Positions 1-8,906 of a stretch of 64,000 bases of DNA are shown in pieces. A program made the translations under genes and the position numbers. Source of the DNA: Candidatus Hydrogenedentota bacterium. Its GTDB lineage: Bacteria; Hydrogenedentota; Hydrogenedentia; Hydrogenedentales; SLHB01. The notes below the pieces were generated by a model, which worked only from the letters and a program-made list of their open reading frames with translations, made no database searches and was not told where the DNA came from. The first letter of the stretch is position 1, and each line of letters starts with the position of its first letter. The stretch lies in NCBI GenBank assembly GCA_029552745.1, contig JAKPDK010000158.1, forward strand, positions 62,001-126,000. The letters are read 5' to 3'.

Positions 1-1
1 G

Positions 2-1108
2 GTTGTTTTGAATGCCCTCATGGAGTTTTGGCGGGAAGAGCACCGAAAACGCGGTTATGGCGAAGTACGTACGCCGATCGTTCTAGACCGCGTGCTCTGG
101 GAACAATCGGGACATTGGGATCATTACAAAGAAAATATGTATTTCACCGTGATTGACGATCGCGACTTCGCCATTAAACCCATGAACTGTCCCGGCGGCA
201 TGTTGATATACAAATCTGCCTTGCGTAGTTATCGCGACTTGCCCCTCCGCCTTGCGGAAGTGGGTACCGTCCACCGCCATGAAAAATCGGGCGTCTTGCA
301 CGGGTTGACACGCGTTCGCATGTTCACTCAAGACGACGCCCATATCTTTATGACTCCTGACCAGATTCAGAGCGAGGTCACAAGTCTGATTGACTTCGTG
401 GATTCGGTTTATGCTGTTTTTGGGTTGGAATATAGTATCGAGTTAAGCACCCGTCCCGAAAAGTCTATCGGCACGGACGAAATGTGGAACACCGCCACAG
501 ACGCGTTAAAAAACGCCCTCGATCATAAGGGCGTCGCCTATAAGATCAACGAAGGCGACGGGGCATTTTATGGACCCAAGATCGATTTTCACGTCCGCGA
601 CTGTCTAAAAAGGTCGTGGCAATGCGCGACAATCCAACTCGATTTCGCCATGCCGGAAAAGTTCGACCTAGAGTATACCGGAGCTGACGGGGAACGGCAT
701 AGACCTGTTGTTATTCATCGCGTCATCTACGGCGCTATTGAACGCTTCTTCGGTATCTTGATCGAACATTTCGGCGGGGCATTCCCTGCGTGGCTCGCCC
801 CCGTACAAACGACGGTCATTCCCGTATCTCCGGCATTCGAGGAATATGGCCGGTCAGTACTCGATCGACTCACCCAACAAGGGTTCCGAGTTGAAATGAA
901 TTGCAGTTCTGAAACGTTAAATTATCGGATTCGGTCTGCTCAGACCCAACAAATACCCTATATGTTGGTCGTCGGCGAGCGTGAACGCGAGAACGACAGC
1001 GTTTCCGTGCGTCACCGGCGTAAGGGTAATATTGGCACAATGACTGTGGTAGAATTCTTGCAGCGGCTCCAGAATGAAGTTCAATCAAAGGCATTGGACA
1101 CGGCGTAA
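2..1108 (+). CDS. thrS: Threonyl-tRNA synthetase, C-terminal part
   Basis: Class II threonyl-tRNA synthetase, which charges tRNA-Thr with threonine in the cytoplasm. The reading frame is open to the left edge (codons from base 2), so the start and the N-terminal TGS and editing domains lie outside the window. What is visible is the catalytic core: the PMNCPGG zinc/threonine-site cysteine region, the motif 2 area (RHEKSGVLHGLTRVRMF followed by TQDDAHIF), the GEGAFYGPKIDF-like stretch written here as GDGAFYGPKIDF, the motif 3 region around IHRVIYGAIERF, and the anticodon-binding domain from WLAPVQ onward. The match to the Escherichia coli protein runs to the C-terminus with no frame break. It heads a + strand run with three small downstream genes, the first 32 bases away. 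Confidence 0.97.
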   Translation, partial: VVLNALMEFWREEHRKRGYGEVRTPIVLDRVLWEQSGHWDHYKENMYFTVIDDRDFAIKPMNCPGGMLIYKSALRSYRDLPLRLAEVGTVHRHEKSGVLHGLTRVRMFTQDDAHIFMTPDQIQSEVTSLIDFVDSVYAVFGLEYSIELSTRPEKSIGTDEMWNTATDALKNALDHKGVAYKINEGDGAFYGPKIDFHVRDCLKRSWQCATIQLDFAMPEKFDLEYTGADGERHRPVVIHRVIYGAIERFFGILIEHFGGAFPAWLAPVQTTVIPVSPAFEEYGRSVLDRLTQQGFRVEMNCSSETLNYRIRSAQTQQIPYMLVVGERERENDSVSVRHRRKGNIGTMTVVEFLQRLQNEVQSKALDTA

Positions 1109-1140
1109 AACGGAAATCATAAGTGTAAAGGGGAGAACTT

Positions 1141-1488
1141 ATGGGCGGCGGTCGTGAAAAAAAACCAGTTTACAGCGAGGTAGACGTCATTGGGCGCTGC
1201 AAACAATGCGGCGGTCCCGTGACGCAATATGACAAGGTCACGGGGGTCATGGGCATTTTCTGCAGCGAAACGTGTCGAGAACGTTTTGAAACCTTTGCCC
1301 AACGCGCCGCAGCGCTGGATGCATCAAAACGTCCCCGTCTCGGATTGGGATTCCGCATAAAAACCCTCATCGGCAGACTTATCATTTTAATTTTGGCTAT
1401 TGCGGTGATCGGCGCCGCGTCCATTCTGTTCCGGATTCCTGTGCTCGCACCTATTTTTATCCGAATACTTCGTATGGTAGGTTTTTAA
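1141..1488 (+). CDS. Small zinc-ribbon protein with C-terminal membrane segment
   Basis: A 115-residue protein of unknown function. It has four cysteines spaced as a zinc ribbon (C20, C23, C41, C45; CxxC then CxxxC), followed by a basic linker and one strongly hydrophobic segment at about residues 76-98, so it is probably a tail-anchored membrane protein with a cytoplasmic metal-binding head. The ATG follows the purine-rich AGGGGAGA ribosome site. It lies 32 bases after thrS and 15 bases before the next gene, so it is probably co-transcribed with both. No specific family was recognised. The zinc binding is inferred from cysteine spacing only. Confidence 0.8.
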   Translation: MGGGREKKPVYSEVDVIGRCKQCGGPVTQYDKVTGVMGIFCSETCRERFETFAQRAAALDASKRPRLGLGFRIKTLIGRLIILILAIAVIGAASILFRIPVLAPIFIRILRMVGF

Positions 1489-1503
1489 AAAGGACTGCAT
1501 ACT

Positions 1504-1947
1504 ATGGATCTAAGTCGTGTCAAATGGGTTGCATTGGCAGCGCTCGTCGTGTTGCTGGGTTGGCTCTTTACGGAACCAGGAATTAGTTACCTTCATCGAA
1601 AGTTCACCTCCGACCCGGGCGGAGACCCGAAACAAGCCGAACTGAATGAACTAGGACTCTCCCGTCTTGGCGGGTTCCTTTTGCGCACGCTGCGTTACGA
1701 GTGGGCGGAACGCGTCTTCGAAGATGCACTCCGCCTCTATCCCGACGGCAAAAACTCCCGATATGTCTTGTATCGACTCGCAAAAGTTAAGGAAAAACGC
1801 GGCGATTACCGTGCCGCGGTCGCCATCCTGGAACGATTAATGTACGAAAACGCCCATGCTATCGACGACCGAGTGCCCAACAACGACGTCTTAAACTTGC
1901 GACGTAACAAACTGGTAGAAACTCACGAGTTGGGTACCGTCAGGTAA
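1504..1947 (+). CDS. Membrane-anchored TPR protein
   Basis: A 147-residue protein with an N-terminal hydrophobic segment (about residues 8-24) and then a soluble region with tetratricopeptide-like helices. One clear TPR-type pair is RTLRYEWAERVFEDALRLYP followed by a KVKEKRGDYRAAVAILERL-like repeat. It probably sits in the inner membrane with the TPR region acting as a protein-protein contact surface. The partner is unknown. The gene starts 15 bases after the zinc-ribbon gene and ends 9 bases before the rRNA methyltransferase gene, which suggests one operon. It is too short and too generic for a functional name. Confidence 0.75.
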   Translation: MDLSRVKWVALAALVVLLGWLFTEPGISYLHRKFTSDPGGDPKQAELNELGLSRLGGFLLRTLRYEWAERVFEDALRLYPDGKNSRYVLYRLAKVKEKRGDYRAAVAILERLMYENAHAIDDRVPNNDVLNLRRNKLVETHELGTVR

Positions 1948-1956
1948 CGAGGTTCT

Positions 1957-2685
1957 GTGACAGAGTGGGTTGCAGGGAGAATCCCGGTCCTGGAATGTCT
2001 GCGCGCACGCAAGCGGCAGGCGAGAAGGCTTTTCCTGCTCTCCGAAGCCAAGGGCATTGAAGCCATAAAAGCCGCTGCAGGAAATCTTCCCATCCAATAC
2101 TGTTCCCGTCAGGAACTCAATAAAATCTTGCCCGATGCGCTTCATCAAGGCGTCATTCTGGAAGCCGACCCCCTCCCCGTCTGGGACATTCAAGACTGGA
2201 TTCGCCAACCTCATGCACCCTCCACAACCTTAGTCGCGCTAGACGAAATCTCGGACCCGCACAACTTCGGCGCTATCGTGCGGAATGCAGAAGCGTGCGG
2301 CGCGAACGCAGTCCTGTTCTGTGTGAGGCATGCCGCACCCATCACACCCGTCGTTTTGAAAAGCGCCGCCGGCGCCATGGAACACATCGACCTCATCGCT
2401 GTAACCAATCTCGTCCGCGCCTTAAAAAAACTCAAAGAAACCGGCTTTTGGATTATTGCCCTAGACCCTTCCGGCCCGAAAACCCTTTGGGAGACTGACC
2501 TGACAGGAAAAACCGTCTTTGTCGTCGGAAGCGAAGGGAAAGGTGTACGACGGCTTGTCCGGGAAACATGCGACACAGCGGTCCGCATTCCGTTGGTCGG
2601 TGCAACGTCGTCTCTCAATGCGTCCGTGAGCGCTGGGATTGTTCTCGCCGAATGTCTGCGGCAAAAAACTGGCAAAACGTTATAA
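1957..2685 (+). CDS. rlmB: 23S rRNA (guanosine-2'-O-)methyltransferase RlmB-like (SpoU family)
   Basis: SpoU/TrmH-type knotted methyltransferase of 242 residues that transfers a methyl group from S-adenosylmethionine to a ribose 2'-OH of RNA. All three family motifs are visible: motif 1 around DEISDPHNFGAIVRNAEACG, motif 2 around VVGSEGKGVRRLV, and motif 3 around SLNASVSAGI near the C-terminus. The N-terminal 75 residues (GRIPVLECLRA onward) match the RlmB/TrmH substrate-binding domain and point to the 23S rRNA enzyme rather than a tRNA enzyme. The start is GTG, 9 bases after the preceding stop. It is the last gene of the thrS run and is followed by a convergent gene after 57 bases. Confidence 0.9.
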   Translation: MTEWVAGRIPVLECLRARKRQARRLFLLSEAKGIEAIKAAAGNLPIQYCSRQELNKILPDALHQGVILEADPLPVWDIQDWIRQPHAPSTTLVALDEISDPHNFGAIVRNAEACGANAVLFCVRHAAPITPVVLKSAAGAMEHIDLIAVTNLVRALKKLKETGFWIIALDPSGPKTLWETDLTGKTVFVVGSEGKGVRRLVRETCDTAVRIPLVGATSSLNASVSAGIVLAECLRQKTGKTL

Positions 2686-2742
2686 TTTCTTCCGCCCTGG
2701 GACTCTGTCCGGACGGGAGACCTGATTAGGCGTTCTGGCTCG

Positions 2743-5325
2743 TCACAGAGACGTACTCTTCTCCTGTTTCAACACTTCCGATATCTTGGCGGTAAACTCG
2801 CTCAAAGTGAACGGCTTTTGAATGAAAGGGACCCCTGGGTCTACCACGCCGTGGTGCACAATAGCATTGTCCGTATACCCCGACATGAAAAGCGCTTTCA
2901 AATTGGGTAGGAATTCGCGAAGCCGCCGAACGATATCCGCCCCGCTCATTCCGGGCAACACGACATCCGTCACTACTATATCTGGCTTTATGCCTTCGCG
3001 TTCTACCAACTGAAGTGCCTGGTTTCCGCTCTCCGCAACAGTGACATGATAACCAAACTCCGATAGCCCCATCTCGAACAATCGGCGCAAAGACGGCTCA
3101 TCTTCGATCAAAAGGATGCATACCTCACTTGGAAGAGACGGTGTCGCCTTTTCTTCTTTCACCGCCTTGTAGGTCGGCTCAGCAAATACACGCGGCAAAT
3201 ACACCTTGAACGTCGCACCGTGACCCGGTTCCGAATAAACGCGAATATGGCCGCCGGACTGTTTCACGATGCCGTACACCGTGGAAAGACCCAAACCGGA
3301 GGCGCGTCCTTTTTCTTTGGTCGAGAAAAACGGCTCGAATATCTTTTCTTGTACGGCTTTATCCATGCCATGTCCCGTATCAGAAACGGCAATCATAATA
3401 TAGCTGCCCGGAGCCACATCGGGACGCAGCTCAACGTATTCCCCGCTTAATTCCACATTTGATGTCTCGATGAGGAGCTTGCCGCCCTGTGGCATTGCCT
3501 CCCGTGCATTTACAGCGAGGTTCATAATCACCTGCTCGATCTGGCTTGGATCCACATTTACACAGCCCATATCATCAGCCAAAATCATATGAAACTCGAT
3601 ATCTTCCCCCAAAAGACGCCGCAACATATTCTCCATGTTTCGCAGTAGATCATTAACATTAAGCACTTCATTCTGAAACATCTGTTTGCGACTGAATGCC
3701 AAAAGCTGACGGGTCAAAAGAGCGGCGTGCCGCGCGGCATTCAGAATCTCTTTAACGTCGGAACGGCGCGGGTCAGTAGCCTCGAGTCGCTCTAGTAAAT
3801 CCTCACCAAACCCCAAGATAACGCTAAGCATGTTATTGAAATCGTGAGCAATGCCGCCCGCAAGCCGCCCTATCGCCTCCATCTTGTTCGTATGAAGTTG
3901 ATGCTCTTCAGCCCTTTTCTGGGCGGTAATGTCCATCCCAAACTCGACTACATTGACCACGTGCTCTTTTTCTCGTATGGGTACTGCGCGTAAGCTCCAG
4001 ATCCTGCCATCGGGCGTCGTAACAACTTCAGTTTCTACCTTCCCGGTCTGGAAGCATCGTTTGACGGGACAAGGGTCGCAGGGCGTAAGCCGCGAATGCC
4101 ACAAAACATGACAGTACTCGCCGATCAACTCGTCCACCTTCTTGCCAAGCCCCTCTGCCGCAGCACGATTCGCCCAAAGGACTCGCAAGTCCGGCGATTG
4201 CAACGTCAAATTAGCCGGTACGGCTTCCAGAAGGGCGTTGAGCTGGGCATTAAGTGTTCGCTGCTCTTTCCCGCGAGCCCATAACTCTTGTTCCAACAGT
4301 ACCTGATCCGTGATATCACGCGCGATGCCTTGGATGCCCACCAAGCCGTTCTGCTCGTCGTATATCGGCACATTACGTTGTTCCGTATAAATCGTTTTAC
4401 CGTTTTTTCGAATCCATCTGAGAACCACCGGATCGGAATTGGGACTTCGTAAGATATCTTTCAAAAGTTCTTGATCTTCGGGATGGACCAGCTTCAGACC
4501 TAGATCGGGATCGTTGTAATGTTCTTCTGGACTGTACCCCGTAATCCTCGAAGCCGAAGGGCTCACATATACGAACCCCCGCGTCGGATACAATTGATAC
4601 ACATAGATGAGATCATTTACCACATGGTCAGCAATAAAGCGCAGTTCCTTTTCCGCTTCTGCATGCTTTCGGCGGCATCTCTCCAAAACTGCCATAAAAT
4701 GCGTCAACTCGTTTTCTGGCGTAAATGCCGCTGGCTGTTCTACCCCCGTATAGCCGAGATTCTCGCAAACGGCTCCCTTTACAAAAACCCACGGGTGCGC
4801 CCGCAGAATCCGTAGCAACAACCAGGGCTCTACTGCCGCTCGGTCATACATGCAAAACCCGATACACCGACTAGAGGGGAAAAAGGAATTCAACTCGTTT
4901 TCATATTCGAATAGTCTTTCGGGGTCTGCTCCGCGGCTCAGAACACCCACCATTTGCCCGCAAACAGAAAGCGCGCTCCAACCGTCCGCCAGAGCCTTTT
5001 CCGTCTCGCTGCTCAAGAACGCAATCATCGCACGGGATGAAAAACCCCCAGACTTGAAATAGGCGTCTTCGTGAGTAAGGAACTGCAATTGACCCGAAGC
5101 AAGTGCCTTCTCCGAGTCAATTCCACGTTCTGCAAGAGATTCCCTAAGGAGAGAGTGTGTATCTCCCTCCGAGATACATATGGCACGGTGGTGGCGCTTC
5201 AGCGCATGCGCAAGAAACTCTGATGTCGCTTGAAAACGTTCTTGGGCATTGTCGAAAATGCCACATAGATGAGTGCCCGGCGCGGCTGACTCTAACCCGT
5301 CAAGTAACACGGAATAATCGGACAT
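2743..5325 (-). CDS. Hybrid histidine kinase: MEDS-PAS-PAS-HisKA-HATPase-REC
   Basis: An 860-residue soluble sensor kinase. Residues about 1-200 match the MEDS domain (named from the methanogen/methylotroph DcmR sensor, related to KaiC-like folds). A PAS domain follows at about 225-345 and a second at about 365-470. The second PAS holds a cysteine cluster (C416, C419, C424; CDPC then CF). The kinase core has an intact H-box (GGIAHDFNN, H494), an N-box (NLAVNAREAM), G-boxes (DTGHGM, GLGLSTVYG) and a C-terminal receiver with phosphoacceptor D787 (VVTDVVLPGMSG) and the KP lysine. It is monocistronic on the - strand with GAGGAG before the ATG. No DNA-binding output domain is present, so the phosphate is probably relayed elsewhere. 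The signal is unknown; small ligand or redox sensing through the cysteines is an inference. Confidence 0.92.
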   Translation of the reverse strand: MSDYSVLLDGLESAAPGTHLCGIFDNAQERFQATSEFLAHALKRHHRAICISEGDTHSLLRESLAERGIDSEKALASGQLQFLTHEDAYFKSGGFSSRAMIAFLSSETEKALADGWSALSVCGQMVGVLSRGADPERLFEYENELNSFFPSSRCIGFCMYDRAAVEPWLLLRILRAHPWVFVKGAVCENLGYTGVEQPAAFTPENELTHFMAVLERCRRKHAEAEKELRFIADHVVNDLIYVYQLYPTRGFVYVSPSASRITGYSPEEHYNDPDLGLKLVHPEDQELLKDILRSPNSDPVVLRWIRKNGKTIYTEQRNVPIYDEQNGLVGIQGIARDITDQVLLEQELWARGKEQRTLNAQLNALLEAVPANLTLQSPDLRVLWANRAAAEGLGKKVDELIGEYCHVLWHSRLTPCDPCPVKRCFQTGKVETEVVTTPDGRIWSLRAVPIREKEHVVNVVEFGMDITAQKRAEEHQLHTNKMEAIGRLAGGIAHDFNNMLSVILGFGEDLLERLEATDPRRSDVKEILNAARHAALLTRQLLAFSRKQMFQNEVLNVNDLLRNMENMLRRLLGEDIEFHMILADDMGCVNVDPSQIEQVIMNLAVNAREAMPQGGKLLIETSNVELSGEYVELRPDVAPGSYIMIAVSDTGHGMDKAVQEKIFEPFFSTKEKGRASGLGLSTVYGIVKQSGGHIRVYSEPGHGATFKVYLPRVFAEPTYKAVKEEKATPSLPSEVCILLIEDEPSLRRLFEMGLSEFGYHVTVAESGNQALQLVEREGIKPDIVVTDVVLPGMSGADIVRRLREFLPNLKALFMSGYTDNAIVHHGVVDPGVPFIQKPFTLSEFTAKISEVLKQEKSTSL

Positions 5326-5593
5326 ATGTTAGCTCCTCGCGCAAAAGGCGCCAGTATGCCTTGTTAACCACAAGTCTTGCCAAGAAAACCTTTGCAGAGA
5401 CAAAAGACGAAGGCACTTGATGTTAATGGTACCAGTCTATTAGCAACCCAATATATGACTATAGCAAAAAAAAAACGGAAAAACACATTATTTTGTACCC
5501 GTCCCGTACTTTTAATAGTTTTATCATAAGGAGTGATGAATTGAAAGGAAATTCTATAAAGAGATGCCGGTTCTTGCCTATGATTAGACAACC

Positions 5594-5678
5594 CCCCTTC
5601 GGGCACCCGGGGATGAGGATCAGATCTGGGATATTGCGGTACATTGATAAACAGCCCCTTCGAGCACCCCGGGATGAG
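5594..5678. repeat. Pair of 24-base direct repeats
   Basis: Two copies of a GC-rich 24-mer (CCCCTTCG-GCACC-GGGATGAG core) lie at 5594-5617 and 5655-5678, 61 bases apart, with 22 of 24 positions identical. Each copy can fold on itself through its CCCC and GGGG or GGG ends. Their role is unknown. They lie just upstream of a copy of the larger dispersed element. Confidence 0.75.
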
Positions 5679-5720
5679 CCTGACTTCGTAGTACTACCTC
5701 ACCTTGTCGCACGCCCCCGC

Positions 5721-5870
5721 TGTCATTGCGAGGAGCCCCGAAGGGGCGACGTGGCAATCCCCTCAGGAAGTCGGGGATGACCCGAACCTTGTCTTGCCCA
5801 GGGTTCTCTTGCGCTGCGCGGTCGATGGGATTGCTTCGTCGCGTCGAAGACTCCGCTCCTCGCAATGACA
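5721..5870. repeat. Dispersed inverted-end element, copy A
   Basis: A 150-base element bounded by TGTCATTGCGAGGAG on the left and its exact reverse complement CTCCTCGCAATGACA on the right. Inside each end is a second conserved block (CGACGTGGCAATCCC on the left; GGGATTGCTTCGTCG on the right), so the arms together form about 40 bases of imperfect inverted repeat. The middle is unique. No target-site duplication is apparent. The sequence right after it (about 5877-5900, including AAGCCCAGGTCTACCTCCTC) recurs next to copy D. Confidence 0.9.
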
Positions 5871-6056
5871 ACCTTGCGTATAAGCCCAGGTCTACCTCCT
5901 CGATGCGGTACCAAAGGTCTCTGCTCTTAAACGCCCTACAAGAGACACTTCTTAAGGAGCAACACAGTGAGAAATTGCAGCAATTGATTACTGCATGGAT
6001 GTTTTTCTTTCCAGAGTGTGATAGACTTTTTTCGTGTAGCAAAGGGGAGATGGTTC

Positions 6057-6527
6057 ATGGAAACGGTCATGGCTCATCTGCAACAGTATTGGATTCTTTA
6101 CAGTCTAGGCGCGCTCTGTCTGATATTTTTTGTATATTTCACGCAGAAGTACACCTTGCCCATTCTCCAATGGGGCGTGGAACTAGTCATCTACTGCAGC
6201 ATCTTCCACGTTGTCCTGCACTACTTCGTCCGACTTGTCAAATGGTTCAAACTGAATACAACGATGTATTGGCATGACAAAGTCGACCCCGGTTGGCAGA
6301 CCCCGCTCCAGCGGTTTTGGGACCGTGCTGAATATAATCCACTATGGTTGTTTTATGCTGAAGTAATCGTAGCGGTACTGATGTTGGCAGCCATGTTGCG
6401 TTACCGCCCCATGAAGGTGCAAAAGATCAAACCCCGTCGGGAACCGGTACGGAAAGGTGCCGTACCGGAGTCGCTGCGCGTGCGATACAGCGGGGGCAAA
6501 CTTCCCGGTAGTGGTTTGCGAAAATAG
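6057..6527 (+). CDS. Small membrane protein of unknown function
   Basis: A 156-residue protein with at least two, possibly three, transmembrane segments: about residues 10-28 (YSLGALCLIFFVYF), a moderately hydrophobic stretch at about 33-53 (WGVELVIYCSIFHVVLHYFVRLV), and about 98-116 (FYAEVIVAVLMLAAML). It ends in a basic, arginine- and lysine-rich tail that is probably cytoplasmic. The start was set at 6057 because AAAGGGGAGA lies just upstream; a longer in-frame start at 6018 has no such site. It is transcribed alone and converges on the PfkB gene 40 bases away. No family was recognised. Confidence 0.75.
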   Translation: METVMAHLQQYWILYSLGALCLIFFVYFTQKYTLPILQWGVELVIYCSIFHVVLHYFVRLVKWFKLNTTMYWHDKVDPGWQTPLQRFWDRAEYNPLWLFYAEVIVAVLMLAAMLRYRPMKVQKIKPRREPVRKGAVPESLRVRYSGGKLPGSGLRK

Positions 6528-6567
6528 TCCCGCTTTTCGTTTTGCACAACAACAGTTTCCGTTTCTT

Positions 6568-7467
6568 CTAAAGTTGGGTCATCGCGCGCAATTGTTGGTA
6601 TCTTCTCTCGATGTCTTGGATGCCAATTTCCACCAGACGAGCGGGACCAAACGCCTCGCAAGTAAATGAAGCGGTTACCGTGCCATAGGCAGCGCCATGA
6701 CAAAGCGTAGGGAAATCAACAATACCTTTACGGGCAAGGAATCCCATAAACCCGCCGGCAAAAGAGTCTCCGGCGCCTGTCGGGTCAACCACGTTCTCGA
6801 GCGGATACGCCGGTAACAGGAAAATTTCATCTTCCTGGACTAGCACACACCCGTGCTCGCCTTTTTTGATGATCACCGTTTGCGGTCCGAGCTCACACAC
6901 GGCACGTGCCGCTTTGATGAGACTCTCCTCGCCGGTGAGTAGCCTTGCCTCTGCATCGTTGATGATCAAGACATGCACCCTTTCCAGGACCGATCGTAAC
7001 AAGTCCGACGTAGTGCGAATCCATAAATCCATCGTATCCAAGCCGACAAAAGAGGCTTCCGATTGATTCAACACATCCAATTGCAGCGCCGGATGTATAT
7101 TCGCTAAAAACAGGAAAGGGGCTTTGCGTGCCGTTTCGGGCAATTGAGGACGAAACGTTTCAAACACGTTGAGTTGCGTGTCTAATGTGTCCCGCTGGTT
7201 TACATCGCGGTGATAACGCCCGGTCCAACGAAACGTGCGTCCACCGGGTACTTGTTCGAGGCCTTCGACGTCTACGCCGCGACGCCGAAGTAATGCCACA
7301 TGCTCCGGTGGGAAATCTTCGCCAATGACACCGATCATGCCGACACGGGCATACAAAGACGCCGCAAAAGAAAAATACGTGGCGGCACCCCCGAGACATT
7401 CTTCGGCTTTTCCCCATGGGGTTTCTACTGTGTCCAATGCTACGGAACCTACGACAGCAACATCCAT
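6568..7467 (-). CDS. PfkB-family carbohydrate kinase
   Basis: A 299-residue ribokinase-fold kinase that phosphorylates a sugar or nucleoside using ATP. The C-terminal signature is intact (DPTGAGDSFAGGFMG, catalytic base D234), and the N-terminal GG signature appears as ECLGGAATYFSFAAS. The substrate cannot be read from sequence. The protein begins VVGSVALDTVETPWGK, a form seen in PfkB proteins of several environmental phyla. The ATG follows AAGGAGAGG and lies 5 bases after the stop of the sigma-54 regulator, so it is the last gene of the signalling operon. This is an unusual place for a sugar kinase. Confidence 0.92.
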   Translation of the reverse strand: MDVAVVGSVALDTVETPWGKAEECLGGAATYFSFAASLYARVGMIGVIGEDFPPEHVALLRRRGVDVEGLEQVPGGRTFRWTGRYHRDVNQRDTLDTQLNVFETFRPQLPETARKAPFLFLANIHPALQLDVLNQSEASFVGLDTMDLWIRTTSDLLRSVLERVHVLIINDAEARLLTGEESLIKAARAVCELGPQTVIIKKGEHGCVLVQEDEIFLLPAYPLENVVDPTGAGDSFAGGFMGFLARKGIVDFPTLCHGAAYGTVTASFTCEAFGPARLVEIGIQDIERRYQQLRAMTQL

Positions 7468-7472
7468 GCTTC

Positions 7473-8906
7473 TTACCTCTCCTTTTTCCTTTCTTCGTGA
7501 CTGAAAAATGCAACCGAGTTTTTATCGTTTTCTCGTACCTCGTCTGGAGGCTTATCGGCGATACCCAATTGATCCATCTTGTATTTCAAAATCCGCCGCG
7601 TGGTGCCAAGAAGTTCCGCCGCACGCAGCTGCACGTAATTCGCCCGTTGCAAAGCTCGCAGGATAAGGTGACGCTCCAAGCGCCGCGTGGCTTCTTCCAA
7701 CGGCAGACCTTCCAGTTCACTCCATACGAACGGCTGTGAATGACCGTTCGTTGGCAGCAACGTCTTTACTTGCGTTTCCGAGATAACCTCAACGTCATTG
7801 TGATGTACCAAGACCCGTTCGATAAGGTTTTCTAACTCGCGTACATTTCCGGGCCAGTCATAAGCGGCTAAAGCGGCAAGGGCATCGGACCGAAAACCTT
7901 TGGCGCGTGCATGTACCCGCGGGGCATGTTTTTCAAGGAAATGTTGGGCAAGCAACGGTATATCTTCGCGCCGCCGTCGTAACGGAGGTATTTCTATAGC
8001 AAGCACATTGATACGGTAGTACAAATCTTCGCGGAATATACCGGCGGCAACCGCCTCTTCCAAATTGCGGTTTGTGGCACAAATATACCGGACATCCAGC
8101 TCGATGCTTTTGGTACTCCCCACCGGAAAAATCTGGCGTTCTTGAACGGCGCGCAACAGTTTGGCTTGCGTTTCCCGAGGCATTTCACCGATCTCGTCTA
8201 AAAACAACGTCCCCTTGTCCGCTATCTGGATACGCCCGATATGGCGTTCGCGCGCATCCGTAAAAGCACCCTTCTCATAACCAAAAAGCTCACTTTCGAA
8301 GAGGGTAGCCGGTATCGCACAACACGACACTGTCACGAAGGGCCCGTTTGACCGTCTGCCGGCATAGTGGATTGCCCGAGCCAATAGATCTTTACCGGTA
8401 CCACTCTCGCCGGTGATCAACACGGTCGAGTCCACATCGGCTGCACGTCGTGCCAGACCCAAAACCTCCTTGAGAGCCGGGCTATTGCCCACAATATCTT
8501 CAAACGTGCAGGCTTCCGATGCACGGCGCGCACGCAACTCTCGCGAAAGCTGCTCCTCTTTCAACGTGCGCTCAATGACGCTTTGAAGTTCCTCCACATC
8601 AAACGGTTTGATCAAAAACTCGCGCGCGCCGCTTTTCATGGCTTCAACGGCAGTGGGCACCGAACGTAGTGCCGTCACGATGACAATAGGCGCGTCGGTG
8701 TACGACCTCAATTTCTTCAGCAAAGGAATGCCACTGAGCCCCGGCATCATCAAATCCAGCAAGATCAAATCCACGTGGGTGGTATCTAACACACGAAAGG
8801 CGGCGTCGGCATGTTCGGCAAGCAGAACCCGATAGTTTTCCGATAGGATGAGCCGATAAGATTCACGGACGCTGCGTTCGTCATCAATGGCTAGGACGGT
8901 CGGCAT
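7473..8906 (-). CDS. Sigma-54-dependent response regulator (NtrC family)
   Basis: A 477-residue transcription activator: receiver domain with phosphoacceptor D51 (LILLDLMMPGLSG) and the KP lysine near 100; AAA+ domain with Walker A GESGTGKD at 166-173; the sigma-54 contact loop reads GAFTDA (213-218) instead of the textbook GAFTGA, a substitution seen in many family members; Walker B region TLFLDEIGEM; and a Fis-type helix-turn-helix at the C-terminus (LRAAELLGTTRRILKYKMDQLGI). The start was placed at the ATG of MPTVLAIDDE, which overlaps the end of the upstream kinase gene by 23 bases and suggests translational coupling. A longer frame to 9002 is only kinase-overlap sequence. It is the likely phosphorylation target of the two kinases upstream. 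Confidence 0.95.
   Translation of the reverse strand: MPTVLAIDDERSVRESYRLILSENYRVLLAEHADAAFRVLDTTHVDLILLDLMMPGLSGIPLLKKLRSYTDAPIVIVTALRSVPTAVEAMKSGAREFLIKPFDVEELQSVIERTLKEEQLSRELRARRASEACTFEDIVGNSPALKEVLGLARRAADVDSTVLITGESGTGKDLLARAIHYAGRRSNGPFVTVSCCAIPATLFESELFGYEKGAFTDARERHIGRIQIADKGTLFLDEIGEMPRETQAKLLRAVQERQIFPVGSTKSIELDVRYICATNRNLEEAVAAGIFREDLYYRINVLAIEIPPLRRRREDIPLLAQHFLEKHAPRVHARAKGFRSDALAALAAYDWPGNVRELENLIERVLVHHNDVEVISETQVKTLLPTNGHSQPFVWSELEGLPLEEATRRLERHLILRALQRANYVQLRAAELLGTTRRILKYKMDQLGIADKPPDEVRENDKNSVAFFSHEERKKER

Larger units (their letters stand above)
5326..6056. other. Large intergenic region with repeats and no gene
   Basis: About 730 bases between the divergent hybrid kinase and the small membrane protein. 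It holds an AT-rich stretch with a 10-base A tract (5466-5475), a pair of 24-base near-identical direct repeats (5594-5617 and 5655-5678), and a full copy of the dispersed inverted-end element (5721-5870) with its conserved right flank. Open frames across it are made of repeat sequence and have no ribosome site, so no gene is called. Confidence 0.8.

Noticed and set aside
5466-5475. Ten-base A tract considered as a terminator on the - strand
   Set aside because: No GC-rich hairpin precedes it, and no - strand gene ends nearby.
5721-5870. Repeat copy A considered as a standard MITE with target-site duplication
   Set aside because: No short direct repeat flanks this or the other copies, and no related transposase is in the window.
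5620-6042. Open frame of 140 codons on the - strand through repeat copy A
   Set aside because: It consists of the translated repeat, shares peptide stretches only with other repeat copies, and has no ribosome site or known domain.
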